From contig JACKCH010000010.1 of the NCBI GenBank assembly GCA_020634115.1, positions 868,001 through 932,000 on the forward strand: a stretch of DNA of 64,000 nt, in the 5' to 3' direction. The notes under the pieces were generated by a model. It saw only the letters and a program-made list of their open reading frames with translations. It ran no database searches and was not told where the DNA came from. Each line of letters starts with the position of its first letter. Position 1 is the stretch's first letter. Shown here one piece after another: positions 34,054-45,100 of the stretch. The translations under genes were made by a program, and so were the position numbers. The DNA comes from Anaerolineaceae bacterium. Its GTDB lineage: Bacteria > Chloroflexota > Anaerolineae > Aggregatilineales > Phototrophicaceae.

Positions 34054-37000
34054 ATGTCGGAAGATACTGTTTCGCAGCTCAAACGGGCGCTGGCGGCCAT
34101 TAAAGAACTCCGTTCCCGGTTAGATGCCACTGAACGCGCCCGAACCGAACCGATTGCGGTGATCGGGATGGGCTGCCGTTTTCCGGGCGGCGCAAATACG
34201 CCGGAACAGTTCTGGGAACTGCTGGTAAACGGGGTGGACGGCATTACCGAAACCCCGAAAAATCGCTGGAATATAGACGCCCTCTATGACCCTGACCCGG
34301 AAGCGTCCGGGAAAATATCCAGTCGCTGGGGCGGCTATCTGGATGGTATGGATCAACTCGACCCCGCCTTTTTCGGCATTTCACCGAAAGAGGCCGCCCT
34401 GATGGATCCGCAGCAGCGGTTACTGCTGGAAGTGACCTGGGAGGCGCTGGAAGATGCCGGGCAGACCCGCGAAGCCCTTCAGGGCAGCCTGACCGGGGTG
34501 TTTGTCGGCGTTCACAGCCACAGCAGCGACTATTACCTGATGCAAGTGCAGGACACCGAGGCCATTGATACCTATACCGGCACGGGGACATCGCACAGTG
34601 TCGTCGGTGGGCGACTGTCGTACCTGTTCGACTGGCACGGGCCGAATGTCACGCTGGATACGGCCTGTTCCTCGTCGCTGGTCGCCATTCACCTGGCGGT
34701 ACAGAGTCTGCGGAACGGCGAGTCAAACCTGGCACTGGCGGCGGGTGTGAATATGATGCTGTCGCCGGAATTCACGATTGCGGCGTCCCGGATGCACATG
34801 CTCTCGCCGGATGGCCGTTGCAAGACCTTCGACCAGCGGGCGGATGGATTTGTGCGCAGCGAAGGCTGTGGGGTGGTCGTTCTCAAGCGGCTTTCTGATG
34901 CCCTGGCGGATGGCGATACGGTTCTGGCACTGATTCGCGGTTCGGCGGTCAACCAGGATGGCAAGTCAAACGGCCTGACCGCACCCAATGGCATCGCGCA
35001 GGCGGCAGTCATCCGGGCGGCGCTGGCGAACAGCGGCGTGCAGCCGGAAGAAATCGGCTATATTGAAACGCATGGCACGGGTACGGCGCTGGGCGACCCG
35101 ATTGAGGTTGAGGCGCTGACAGCCGTATTCGGAGGTGCGGAGAACAGCCGCCCGCCGTGTTACCTGGGTTCGGCCAAGTCCAACATCGGCCACATGGAAG
35201 GCGCGGCAGGTGTGGGCGGGGTGATTAAAGCCGTTCTGTCCCTACAGCATCAGGCGATCCCGCCGCTGCTGCATTTCACGGGCTTGAACCCTCATATCTC
35301 ACTCGATCATACCCCGTTTGTGATTACGACGGAGATGCAAGCATGGCCTGCCACAGACAAAGCACGGCTGGCGGGGGTGAGTTCGTTTGGCTGGTCGGGG
35401 ACGAATGCCCATATCGTGCTGCAAGCGGCTCCGGCAGTCGCGCCGACACCTTCAGTAGATCAGGATACCGCTGTTGTGCTGCCGTTATCCGCGCATACTC
35501 CCGCTGCACTGAGAGACATGGCCGGTCACTATGCGGCTTTCCTGGCTGGTGATGCGGGGCAGAATCTCCCCCTGAACGATATGGCCTATACGCTGGGAGT
35601 CCGGCGTACCCATCACGAATACCGGTTGGCGGTTGCCGGGCGGACAACAGTGGAAATTGCTTATAAGCTGCGGCGTTTCGCGGCAGGCGAGTCGGATACG
35701 CTGGTGGAGGGTCGTCGGGAGTCCGATCAAACTCCCCGGATTGTGTTTGTGTTTCCGGGGCAGGGCGGGCAGTGGTCGGGGATGTTGCGCGGCCTGATGC
35801 AAACCCAACCCGTGTTCCGTCAGGCACTGGAAGAATGCGATGCGGCCATCGCCGCTGTGACGCAGTGGTCGGTGCTGGACATGCTTCGGATGCCAGAACA
35901 GGACGCCCGCTGGGAACAGATTGATATTGTCCAGCCTTTGCTGTTTGCGGCGCATGTGGCGCTGGCGGCGCTCTGGCGCTCCTGGGGCATTGAGCCGGAT
36001 GCGATTCTCGGCCACAGCCTGGGCGAGGTGAGCGGCGCGTATATCGCCGGGACGCTCAGTCTGGAAGACGCGGCACGAGTGATCTGCCACCGCAGCCGGT
36101 TGATGCGGCAGACCAGCGGCCAGGGCGCGATGGCGGTGGTTGGACTATCTATGGAAGAAACGGCGGCGCTCCTGCATGGTTACGAGAGCCAACTCTCCAT
36201 CGCTGTGAGCAACAGCCCGCGTTCAACCGTGATTTCCGGCGACCCAACCGCGCTGGAAGGGGTGCTGGATACCCTGCGGGCGCAGAATATTTTCTGCCGC
36301 CGGGTCAAAGTGGATGTGGCCTCCCACAGCCCGCAAATGGAGCCGCTTCGCGCTGAATTAGTGAAGTCGCTCTCTGGTCTGAAGCCGCGTGCCGGTTCAC
36401 TGCCCATCTATTCGACAGTGGATGGTGTCGTGACGGACGGCGCGAACTTCACCCCGGACTATTGGGGGCGCAACCTGCGCCAGCCGGTGCAGTTCTCGCG
36501 GATGGCCGAACAACTCTTGAACGATGGCTATACCGTTTTTATCGAGATCAGCCCGCACCCGATTTTACTTTCCCCGATTGATGACATCCTGCACCACACC
36601 GGGCAGGCAGGATGGACGATCCCCTCGCTGGTGCGCCAGTCGGACGAGATGGTCACCATGCTGCAATCCCTGGGCGCGGTCTATGCCGCTGGTGTGGATG
36701 TGGACTGGGGGCGGTTGTACCCGGAAGGCGGAACTGTCGTGCAGACGCCGCCGTACCCCTGGCAGCGCGAACGCTTCTGGATGGATGCCCAATCCACCAA
36801 AGTGAAATGGTCAGACGCCCACCCACTGCTCGGCCAGCAGTTGCCCACGTTGGCGCATCTCCCGGATACGGTGATCTGGGAAAATCATCCGGGGAACAGT
36901 TTCCAGCGGATGGTGCAGCAGCAGTATGCGGACTCATCTGAGGCGGTTTGTCAGGCCATTATGGGGGCGGCAGTGCGGGAAGCCTACGGGCTGGACAGCG

Positions 37001-39105
37001 GACAGTGGATTGATTTTGTCCACCATGCGCCGATTACCGGAGCATCCGCTATTCAGATGATGCTGACCCGCGACTCTGAGCATCGGGTGACGCTTCAGCT
37101 TTACGGGCAGACTGCCGAGAGCGGCTGGTCATTGGCGGCCAGCGCCCAGGCGGAAGTCGAGCCGGTGCAACTGGATTGGCTGTATGAAATGACCTGGCAG
37201 TCGCGTGTTCGGGGAGATGTCCCCGTACCGTCCGAGCCGGGGCGGTGGGTAATCTTTGCGGATCGCTCCGGCGTTGGCGCGAACCTGAAGGCGCTCCTGA
37301 ATGCAGGGGGCGCTGCGGTAACGCTGGTCTTCCCCGGTGAGCAGAATCAGGTCGGAGACGGTGAGGTTATCCTTAACCCCACTGACCCGGAAGCCTTCGC
37401 CCACCTCTTCCAGACCATCGCCCAGGAAACGGATACGCCGCTGTTGGGCGTCCTGTATTTGTGGACGTTGGATGTTCCCGGAACGGCTGACTTTGACGAA
37501 GACTCCCTCACGGACGCGCAGCTCATCAGCGTTTACAGTCCGTTGTATCTGGTGCAGAGTCTGGTCGCGCAATCCTGGGACGAATACCCGTTTCTGTGGT
37601 TGGTCACGCAGTCCGCGCAGCCGGTGGTCGCTACCGATGGCTCCCAGTTGGCGCTGGGACAGTCCCCGATTTGGGGGTTTGGGCGCACGGTGTCGGTTGA
37701 ACATTCCGACCTGTGGGGCGGCCTGATTGACCTCCCGGCGGGGACGGATGTGACTGTTATGGCGCAAAGCCTGTTATCTGAAGTCCTGAGTCCGGGTGCG
37801 GAGGATCAGATTGCTTACCGGGATGGTGAACGCTACGTCGCCCGGCTGGTTCGCAGCCGTGACCTGTCTCCTGAATTGGCCGCGCCTGACCTGCACGCCG
37901 ACGCAACCTATCTCATTACCGGCGGGTTAGGGGGTATCGGGCTGGAAGTCGCCTATGGGCTGGCTCGGCAGGGAGCGCGTCACCTGGTTCTGATGGGGCG
38001 GCGCGGCGCGACAGACGCGGTACAGCCCCGGTTGGCTGAACTGGAGGCAATGGGCGTTCAGATGATGGCCGCCGCCGGGGATGTGTCCAACCCGCAGGAT
38101 ATGGCGCGGGTGCTGGCGGAGATCGAACAGACGATGCCGCCGCTGCGGGGAGTCATTCATTCGGCCGCCGTTGCTGACCCCGGCGTGATTGTCCAGCAAA
38201 ACGGGGCGCGTTACGCGAAAATGCTTCCTTCTAAAATTCAGGGAACCTGGAATTTACACCATCTGACTCAGAATCTACCGCTCGACTTTTTCATCCTGTT
38301 CTCGTCGGGCGCGTCTACCCTGGGGCTGGCGGGCGAAAGCGGTTATGCGGCGGGGAACGCCTTCCTGGATGCCTTCAGTGCCTATCGTCGGGTGCGGGGT
38401 CTGCCCGGTATGACGATTAACTGGGGCGTGTGGGGAGAGATTGGCTTGGCGGTTGGCCTGAGCGATTTCTTCAAGAAGATTGGTTTCGGCCTGATGGATG
38501 TGGATAAAGCCGTAGCGACGCTGGGCTACCTGATGCGTATTCCCGCTGCGCTGCATCATCTGGTGGCGGATGTGGACTGGCAGACCTTCCGGCGGATGCA
38601 CGAAACACGCCGGGAACGGATGGTGTTTGAACCCATCTGGCAGGAGTTCGACAGCGCGGATGCCCCAGCGGATGCCGTACCCGAAATGGCTTTTGCGGAT
38701 CGGCTGCGGTCACTATCCGCGGCGGAACAGTGGCAGCAGTTGGTGGACGTGGTGCGTGAAGAAGCCGCCCGGGTGATGGGGTTCGAGGCCAATGCCCTCG
38801 ATATTCGCGGCGGATTCTTCAAAATCGGGATGGACTCCCTGATGAGCGTACAGCTTCGTAACCGGCTCGAAGTCAGTCTGGATTGCACGCTGCCGCCAAC
38901 GATTGCCTTCGAGTACCCCACAGTGGAAAGCCTGGCGCGGTATATTTACGAGAAGGTCTTCCATCTGGGGACAACGGATACCCCGGCAGCCGCGCCCGAA
39001 ACCGCAGCACCGGCCCAGCTTGACACGCTTTCAGAGGATGAACTGGCTTCGCTGCTGGACGACGAACTGGCCGCTATTGATGACTTGATCGGAGACGATG
39101 AATGA
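34054..39105 (+). CDS. Type I PKS 2: KS-AT-(degenerate DH)-KR-ACP
   Basis: 1683 residues. N-terminal coiled coil (LKRALAAIKELRSRLDATE) before KS (Cys205 in DTACSSS; THGTGT; NIGHMEG). AT from about 560 (GHSLGE, Ser655; VASHSPQM, methylmalonyl-like by comparison with mycocerosate synthase, inference). After the AT, a short HPLLGQQL-type piece (about 920-1060) is all that remains of a DH: no HxxxGxxxxP and no HPALLDAC motif. KR about 1283-1460 (TYLITGGLGGIG, Ser and Tyr present in FSSGAS and GYAAGNAFLDA; LDD replaced by VADPG). ACP Ser1595 in GMDSLM. Tail LSEDELASLLDDELAAIDD. Predicted to leave a beta-hydroxyl. UAA/AUG junction upstream and ATGA overlap downstream imply coupled translation. Confidence 0.94.
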   Translation: MSEDTVSQLKRALAAIKELRSRLDATERARTEPIAVIGMGCRFPGGANTPEQFWELLVNGVDGITETPKNRWNIDALYDPDPEASGKISSRWGGYLDGMDQLDPAFFGISPKEAALMDPQQRLLLEVTWEALEDAGQTREALQGSLTGVFVGVHSHSSDYYLMQVQDTEAIDTYTGTGTSHSVVGGRLSYLFDWHGPNVTLDTACSSSLVAIHLAVQSLRNGESNLALAAGVNMMLSPEFTIAASRMHMLSPDGRCKTFDQRADGFVRSEGCGVVVLKRLSDALADGDTVLALIRGSAVNQDGKSNGLTAPNGIAQAAVIRAALANSGVQPEEIGYIETHGTGTALGDPIEVEALTAVFGGAENSRPPCYLGSAKSNIGHMEGAAGVGGVIKAVLSLQHQAIPPLLHFTGLNPHISLDHTPFVITTEMQAWPATDKARLAGVSSFGWSGTNAHIVLQAAPAVAPTPSVDQDTAVVLPLSAHTPAALRDMAGHYAAFLAGDAGQNLPLNDMAYTLGVRRTHHEYRLAVAGRTTVEIAYKLRRFAAGESDTLVEGRRESDQTPRIVFVFPGQGGQWSGMLRGLMQTQPVFRQALEECDAAIAAVTQWSVLDMLRMPEQDARWEQIDIVQPLLFAAHVALAALWRSWGIEPDAILGHSLGEVSGAYIAGTLSLEDAARVICHRSRLMRQTSGQGAMAVVGLSMEETAALLHGYESQLSIAVSNSPRSTVISGDPTALEGVLDTLRAQNIFCRRVKVDVASHSPQMEPLRAELVKSLSGLKPRAGSLPIYSTVDGVVTDGANFTPDYWGRNLRQPVQFSRMAEQLLNDGYTVFIEISPHPILLSPIDDILHHTGQAGWTIPSLVRQSDEMVTMLQSLGAVYAAGVDVDWGRLYPEGGTVVQTPPYPWQRERFWMDAQSTKVKWSDAHPLLGQQLPTLAHLPDTVIWENHPGNSFQRMVQQQYADSSEAVCQAIMGAAVREAYGLDSGQWIDFVHHAPITGASAIQMMLTRDSEHRVTLQLYGQTAESGWSLAASAQAEVEPVQLDWLYEMTWQSRVRGDVPVPSEPGRWVIFADRSGVGANLKALLNAGGAAVTLVFPGEQNQVGDGEVILNPTDPEAFAHLFQTIAQETDTPLLGVLYLWTLDVPGTADFDEDSLTDAQLISVYSPLYLVQSLVAQSWDEYPFLWLVTQSAQPVVATDGSQLALGQSPIWGFGRTVSVEHSDLWGGLIDLPAGTDVTVMAQSLLSEVLSPGAEDQIAYRDGERYVARLVRSRDLSPELAAPDLHADATYLITGGLGGIGLEVAYGLARQGARHLVLMGRRGATDAVQPRLAELEAMGVQMMAAAGDVSNPQDMARVLAEIEQTMPPLRGVIHSAAVADPGVIVQQNGARYAKMLPSKIQGTWNLHHLTQNLPLDFFILFSSGASTLGLAGESGYAAGNAFLDAFSAYRRVRGLPGMTINWGVWGEIGLAVGLSDFFKKIGFGLMDVDKAVATLGYLMRIPAALHHLVADVDWQTFRRMHETRRERMVFEPIWQEFDSADAPADAVPEMAFADRLRSLSAAEQWQQLVDVVREEAARVMGFEANALDIRGGFFKIGMDSLMSVQLRNRLEVSLDCTLPPTIAFEYPTVESLARYIYEKVFHLGTTDTPAAAPETAAPAQLDTLSEDELASLLDDELAAIDDLIGDDE

Positions 39106-42100
39106 CGAACCCAACTTCACCGGAAGGTGATGTTCAGAACCGTCTGAAAAGTGCCCTCACCGCACTGCAAAAGATGCGGGCCAGGCTGGAAAAGGTCGAA
39201 GCGGCGCGTACCGAACCCATCGCCATTATCGGGATGGGCTGTCGCTTTCCAGGGAACATCAACAGCCCGGAAGCGTTCTGGGAGTCACTGCAAAACGGGG
39301 TGGATGCGATCTCTGAAGTCCCCGCAGATCGTTGGGACATAGACGCTTATTACGACCCTGACCCAGACGCACCAGGGAAAATGAACACGCGCTGGGGTGG
39401 ATTCATCGAACAGCCGGTAGACCGGTTTGATGCCCCCTTCTTTGGGATTTCCGCCCGCGAAGCCCGTATGATGGATCCGCAGCAGCGGATGCTCCTGGAA
39501 GTTTCGTGGGAGACGCTGGAAAACGCTGGGATTGACCCCACACAACTGGCAGGTAGCCGAACAGGATTCTTTATCGGAATCACCATGCCCGACTACCTGA
39601 TCCATACCAGCCGGATTGCCCCACAGACCATTGATGCTTACATGGCGACTGGTGGTGTCTCAAACGCGGCGGTTGGCCGAGTCTCGTTTCTGCTCGGACT
39701 GCAAGGCCCGTGTATGGCGGTGGATACAGCCTGCTCGTCGTCGTTGGTGGCGACTCATCTGGCCGTTCAGAGCTTACGGAACGGCGAGGCTGACTTGGCA
39801 CTGGTGGGCGGCGTGAACTTCATGCTGCTGCCGGAGTTCACGGTCAGTATGTCCAAAGCGCACATGATGGCTGACGATGGCCGCTGCAAGACGTTTGATG
39901 CAAGTGCTAACGGTTTTGTGCGCGGCGAGGGCTGCGGCATGATCGCTCTCAAGCGTCTCTCTCAAGCCCAGGCCGACGGCGATACCATCCTTGCGGTGAT
40001 TCGGGGTTCGGCCACCAATCATGGCGGGGCAAGCAGTGGCTTCACCGTCCCCAATAAACATGCGCAGGAGGCGGTCATTCGGGCGGCATTGGCCGATGCA
40101 CGGGTCGAACCGGCCCGGGTGGGCTATATCGAGGCACATGGCACCGGGACATCTCTCGGTGACCCGATTGAGATTCGGGCACTGGCGGCGGCGCTCCATG
40201 AAGGCCGGACAGCGGATAACCCGCTGCTGCTGGGGTCGGTTAAAACCAACTTCGGCCACCTGGAAGCGGCGTCCGGCGTCATTGGGCTGATGAAAGCGGC
40301 GCTGGCACTGCATCACCAGGAAATACCGCCGCATTTGCATCTGCATGAACCGAATCCCTATATCCCCTGGGATGAAATGCCCGTGCAGGTGCCGACTCAG
40401 TTGACCCCCTGGCCGGGGAGTCATATCGCGGGGGTGAGTTCGTTCGGGGCGAGTGGGGTGAATGCCCATGTCGTCCTGGAATGCGCCCCGGCTGATCGCC
40501 CGGCTGACATTCCTGCGGCGGCAGCGTTCCCCCAGCCGATTCTGGCGCTCTCTGCCCGGAGTGAAAATGCGCTGCGACTGCTGGCCGGGCGTCATGCCGG
40601 CTTGCTTGAGCAGCGTCCTGAGGTTTCCCTGGCGGATTGGGCGTATACGGCGCATACCACCCGCCCCGCGTTTCCGTTCCGGTTGGCGGTCACTGCTGAG
40701 ACGCCGGAACAGGTTCAGCACCAGCTTCGGGCTTTCGCGGACGGTGATACTGTCGCGGGACTGGTGGCTGGTTACGCGCCGGAAAACATCCTGCCACCAG
40801 TGGCTTTTCTGTTCACTGGGCAAGGCGCACAGTATGCCGGGATGGGGCGGGAACTGTATGAAACCCACCCGGTTTTCCGTGCGGCGCTCGACCAGTGCGC
40901 CGACCTGCTGCATGATCATCTCGAATATCCCTTGTTAGAAGTCATGTTTGCTGAGGGTGAGGCAGGGGCGGCGCTCATCAACGAAACCGCCTATACCCAG
41001 CCCGCCCTGTTCGCCCTGGAGTACGCGCTGGCGCAGTTGTGGCTGTCGTGGGGTGTTCGCCCGGCGGCGGTGATGGGGCACAGTGTTGGGGAATATGTCG
41101 CGGCCTGTATCGCCGGGGTCTTCACGCTGGAAGACGGGTTGAAACTGATTGCGGCGCGAGGACGGTTGATGCAGAGTCTGCCGTCTGGCGGCGGCATGGT
41201 GGCGGTGCTGGCCGACGAAGCGACGATTACAGCGGTGATTGCGCCCTATGCCGATCAGGTTTCTATCGCGGCGGTGAATGGGCCGGATAATCTGGTGATT
41301 TCCGGCGCACAGTCTGCGCTGGATGAGATTACGGCTCAACTCGCGGCGCAGGGCATCAAGAACCGCCCCCTGGTCGTCTCACATGCTTTCCATTCGCCGC
41401 TGATGGACTCCATCCTGGCCGATTTTGAAGCGGTTGCCCGTGAAGTGAATTATCACCGCCCACAAATCACGCTGATTTCCAATGTCACCGGCCAGCCGTT
41501 CGCTACTGGCACGCAGCCGGACGCGGTCTACTGGCGCGATCATATCCGGGCGGCAGTGCAGTTCCGGGACTCGATGGAGAGCCTTCACCAGCAGGGCTTC
41601 CCGGTTTTCCTGGAAGTTGGCCCGAATCCCACGCTGTTAGGGATGGGGCGTGGCTGCCTGCCGGAGGATGCGGATGTCGTCTGGCTGGCCTCGCTCCGCA
41701 AAGGGAAGTCCGATTGGGGGCAGCTTCTGAACAGCGTCGGTCAGGCTTTCGTCACTGGCCTGCAAGTGGATTGGCAGGCTTTCCACCAGGGGTTTGCCGG
41801 GCGGCGGATCACCGGGTTGCCGAATTATCCTTTTGAACGGCGGCGCTATTGGGTAGAAGCCAGCGAGTGGCGGCGTTCCGATAGTGGTGGTGCTTCTCAT
41901 CCGCTGCTGGGTACACAGTTGCGTACAGCGGGGAAGACGGTTTTCTTCGAGTCCCGGTTCAACCCGGAACAAACGCCGTTGGTGAGCGATCATCAAGTCC
42001 AGGGGCAGGTGGTTGTCCCCGCTACGGGATACATTGAGATGGCGCTGGCGGCTGGTGCGCGAGCGTTTGGCCTGGATAACTGGCTGCTGGAAGACCTGCT

Positions 42101-45100
42101 GATTCAGTCGGCGCTGGTGCTGCCCGCCCAGGACACGGTGGTGGTACAGACGATGGTTGAGCCGGATGGCAGTTTCCAGATTCTGAGCCTGGAAGCGGAT
42201 GACACCTGGCGTGTTCATGCGTCTGGTTCGGTGCGTGCGGTAACACCATTGGATGAAGAATTCCCATCGCTCGATGCGCTGCGTGCCAGCCTGACCGCTG
42301 AAAGCAGCGCGGAAGCCCATTACCAGCGTGCCGCCGAACGGGGTATGAATTTTGGCCCGCAGTTCCGAGGGCTGGAACGGGTCTGGGTGGGTGACGGCGA
42401 GGCATTAGGTCTGATTCAACTGCCTGATTCGCTCTCCACTGGTAGCTATCATGTGCATCCGGGGCTGCTGGATGCCTGTTTGCAGACGGCCAATCTGCTG
42501 CTGCCGGAGGACAGCCGCGATACTTATCTCCCCCTCAGCCTGGATTCACTCCGCGTATTCCGCCCATTGGAAACACCGCTCTGGAGTCATGCGGTGCTGC
42601 ATCCCGGCGACTCCCGTGAAGTGCTGCGGGCTGACTTCCACCTGTTCGATGCAGATGGGCAAGTGGTCGCGGTGGTGAATGGGCTGAACCTCAAGCGGGT
42701 CGGGGCGATTGGCACGGACGGAGCGTCGGATAAGTGGTTGTACGAGGTCGCGTGGCGGCTTCAGGATGTGCCAGAACAGTCGCTCACGGCGGACACCGCA
42801 GCCGGTTCTTGGTTGATCTTGGCGGATGCGGGTGGAGTTGGTCAGCAGGTGGCGGCACAACTCGAAGCCTATGGCGGACAGTGTGTACTGATGTCCGCCG
42901 ATGAGTACCCCGAACCCATGCCAGAGGCATTTGCTCCGGCGCTGCAATCCCTGGCAGACGGCCAATATGCGCCACTGCGGGGAGTCCTGCATTTGTGGGG
43001 GTTGGATTCGGCTGTGGGTGAGTTGAATCTGCCGGAATTAGCCGCTGACCAGGCGCGGGGCAACCGGAGCGCCCTGGCGCTGGTGCAGGCGCTGGCGCAG
43101 GCCGGACTGTCACTGACATTGTGGCTGGTGACACGCGGCCTTCAGCCCATCGAGTCCGAGACCGTCTCCCTTAGCCAGGCGCTGCTATGGGGATTTGGCC
43201 GGGCGGTGGCGCTGGAACAGCCGGAACTTAACTGTACCTGCATTGACCTGAAGCCCTCCCCCTGGGCGGGTGAAATCGAGGCGCTGGTACAGACACTCCT
43301 CGGTGCGGGCGATGAGAATCAGATTGCGCTGCGGCAGCATGGTCGCTATGTGGCGCGGTTAGCGCCCCGGACGCACGAAGCGGTTGACGAGGATGCTATC
43401 CTCGGCGGGCAGCCCTTCCAACTCAGTATTTCACAGAAGGGTGTGCTGGAAAATTTGTATTTCGAGCCGGTTGAGCGCCGGATACCCAGCCCGGGGGAAA
43501 TTGAAATCCGGGTGCAGGCGAATGGGCTGGGCTTCCGGGATGTGCTGGGCGCGTTGGGTATGTATCCCGGCGACATCCCGGCCTTTGGGAGTGAGTGTGT
43601 CGGCGTGGTCAGTGCGGTGGGCGAGGGCGTGGCGTCCTTGCAGGTGGGCGATTCGGTCATGGCGCTGGCGATTGGCAGTTTCCGGTCACACATGATTGTC
43701 CCGGCGGTGTTCGCCGTGAAACTGCCTGAAACGCTTAGTGTTCAGGAAGCGGCAACCGTCCCCGTCCCATTCCTGACGGCGGACTATGGCCTCAACCATC
43801 TGGCGCAGATGCAGGCCGGAGATCGCGTGCTGATTCATTCAGCGGCGGGCGGGGTTGGGCTAGCTGCCGTGCAGTTGGCGCAGTTAGCGGGCGCGGAAAT
43901 CTTCGGCACGGCGGGCAGTGACGAGAAACGCGCTTTCCTGGCATCCATTGGCGTGCAGCATGTCCTCAACTCCCGCACGCTGGATTTCGCCGACGCCATC
44001 CGGGAACGGACGGATGGGCGCGGGGTGGATATTGTCCTGAACGCGCTGAGTGATGAGTTTATCGAACGCAGTGTATCCGTGCTGGCGGAAAATGGCCGTT
44101 TCATCGAAATCGGCAAACGGAATATCTGGACGCCGGAACAGATGCAAGCGGCGCGGCCTGACGTGGTTTACCATATCATGGATCCGAGTTTCTTCCCGGA
44201 AAATCCCGATGTGGTACACGCGATTTTCAGCGACTTACGGGACGGTTTTAACGCCGGACACCTGCAACCTCTGCCTATGCAGGTTTTCCCCATGACCGCC
44301 GCTGCCGACGCTTTCCGTTACATGGCACAGGCGCGGCATATCGGGCGGGTGGTGGTGACCCAGCAAACCGGCGGTGTGGGTCTGCGGGCGGATGCGTCGT
44401 ATTTGGTAACAGGCGGGCTGCGTGGTTTAGGGCTGGTGGTCGCCCGCTGGTTAGCGGAACAGGGCGCACTTCACCTGATACTCGTCGGACGTAGCGCACC
44501 TTCCGCTGAAACGCAGGATGTTTTACGCGAAATTGAAGGACTCGGCACGCAGGTCACGGTGATGCAGGCCGACGTGTCCCAACCGGATGCGGTCACGGCG
44601 ATGCTAAACGCTATCCAACAGGATTTGCCGCCGCTGCGCGGGATCATCCACTGTGCCGCGGTCTTTGACGATGGCATGATCGTTCAGCAGGACTGGTCGC
44701 GCTTTGAGCACGTCTTTGCGCCCAAAGTCCAGGGGACATGGAATCTGCACCAACTGACACAGGGCTGGCCGCTGGATTTCTTCGTGATGTTCTCCTCCGC
44801 CGCGTCGGTACTGGGGGCGGGCGGACAGAGTAACTACGTGGCCGCCAATGCCTTTATGGATGCGCTGGCGCACTACCGCCACACCCAGGGACTCCCGGCG
44901 CTGGCGATCAACTGGGGCGCATGGGCGGAAGTCGGCGCGGCGACTGACCAGCGCGTCCAGGAACGGACAGAACTGCTCGGTATTCGGGCGCTGTCGCTGG
45001 AACAAGGGTTGGTGTCCCTGGGCAAGTTGATGCGCGGGGCGACGCCGCAGGTCAGTGTGATGAATGTGAACTGGGCGCAGTACCTGAAGCAACTGCCTGC

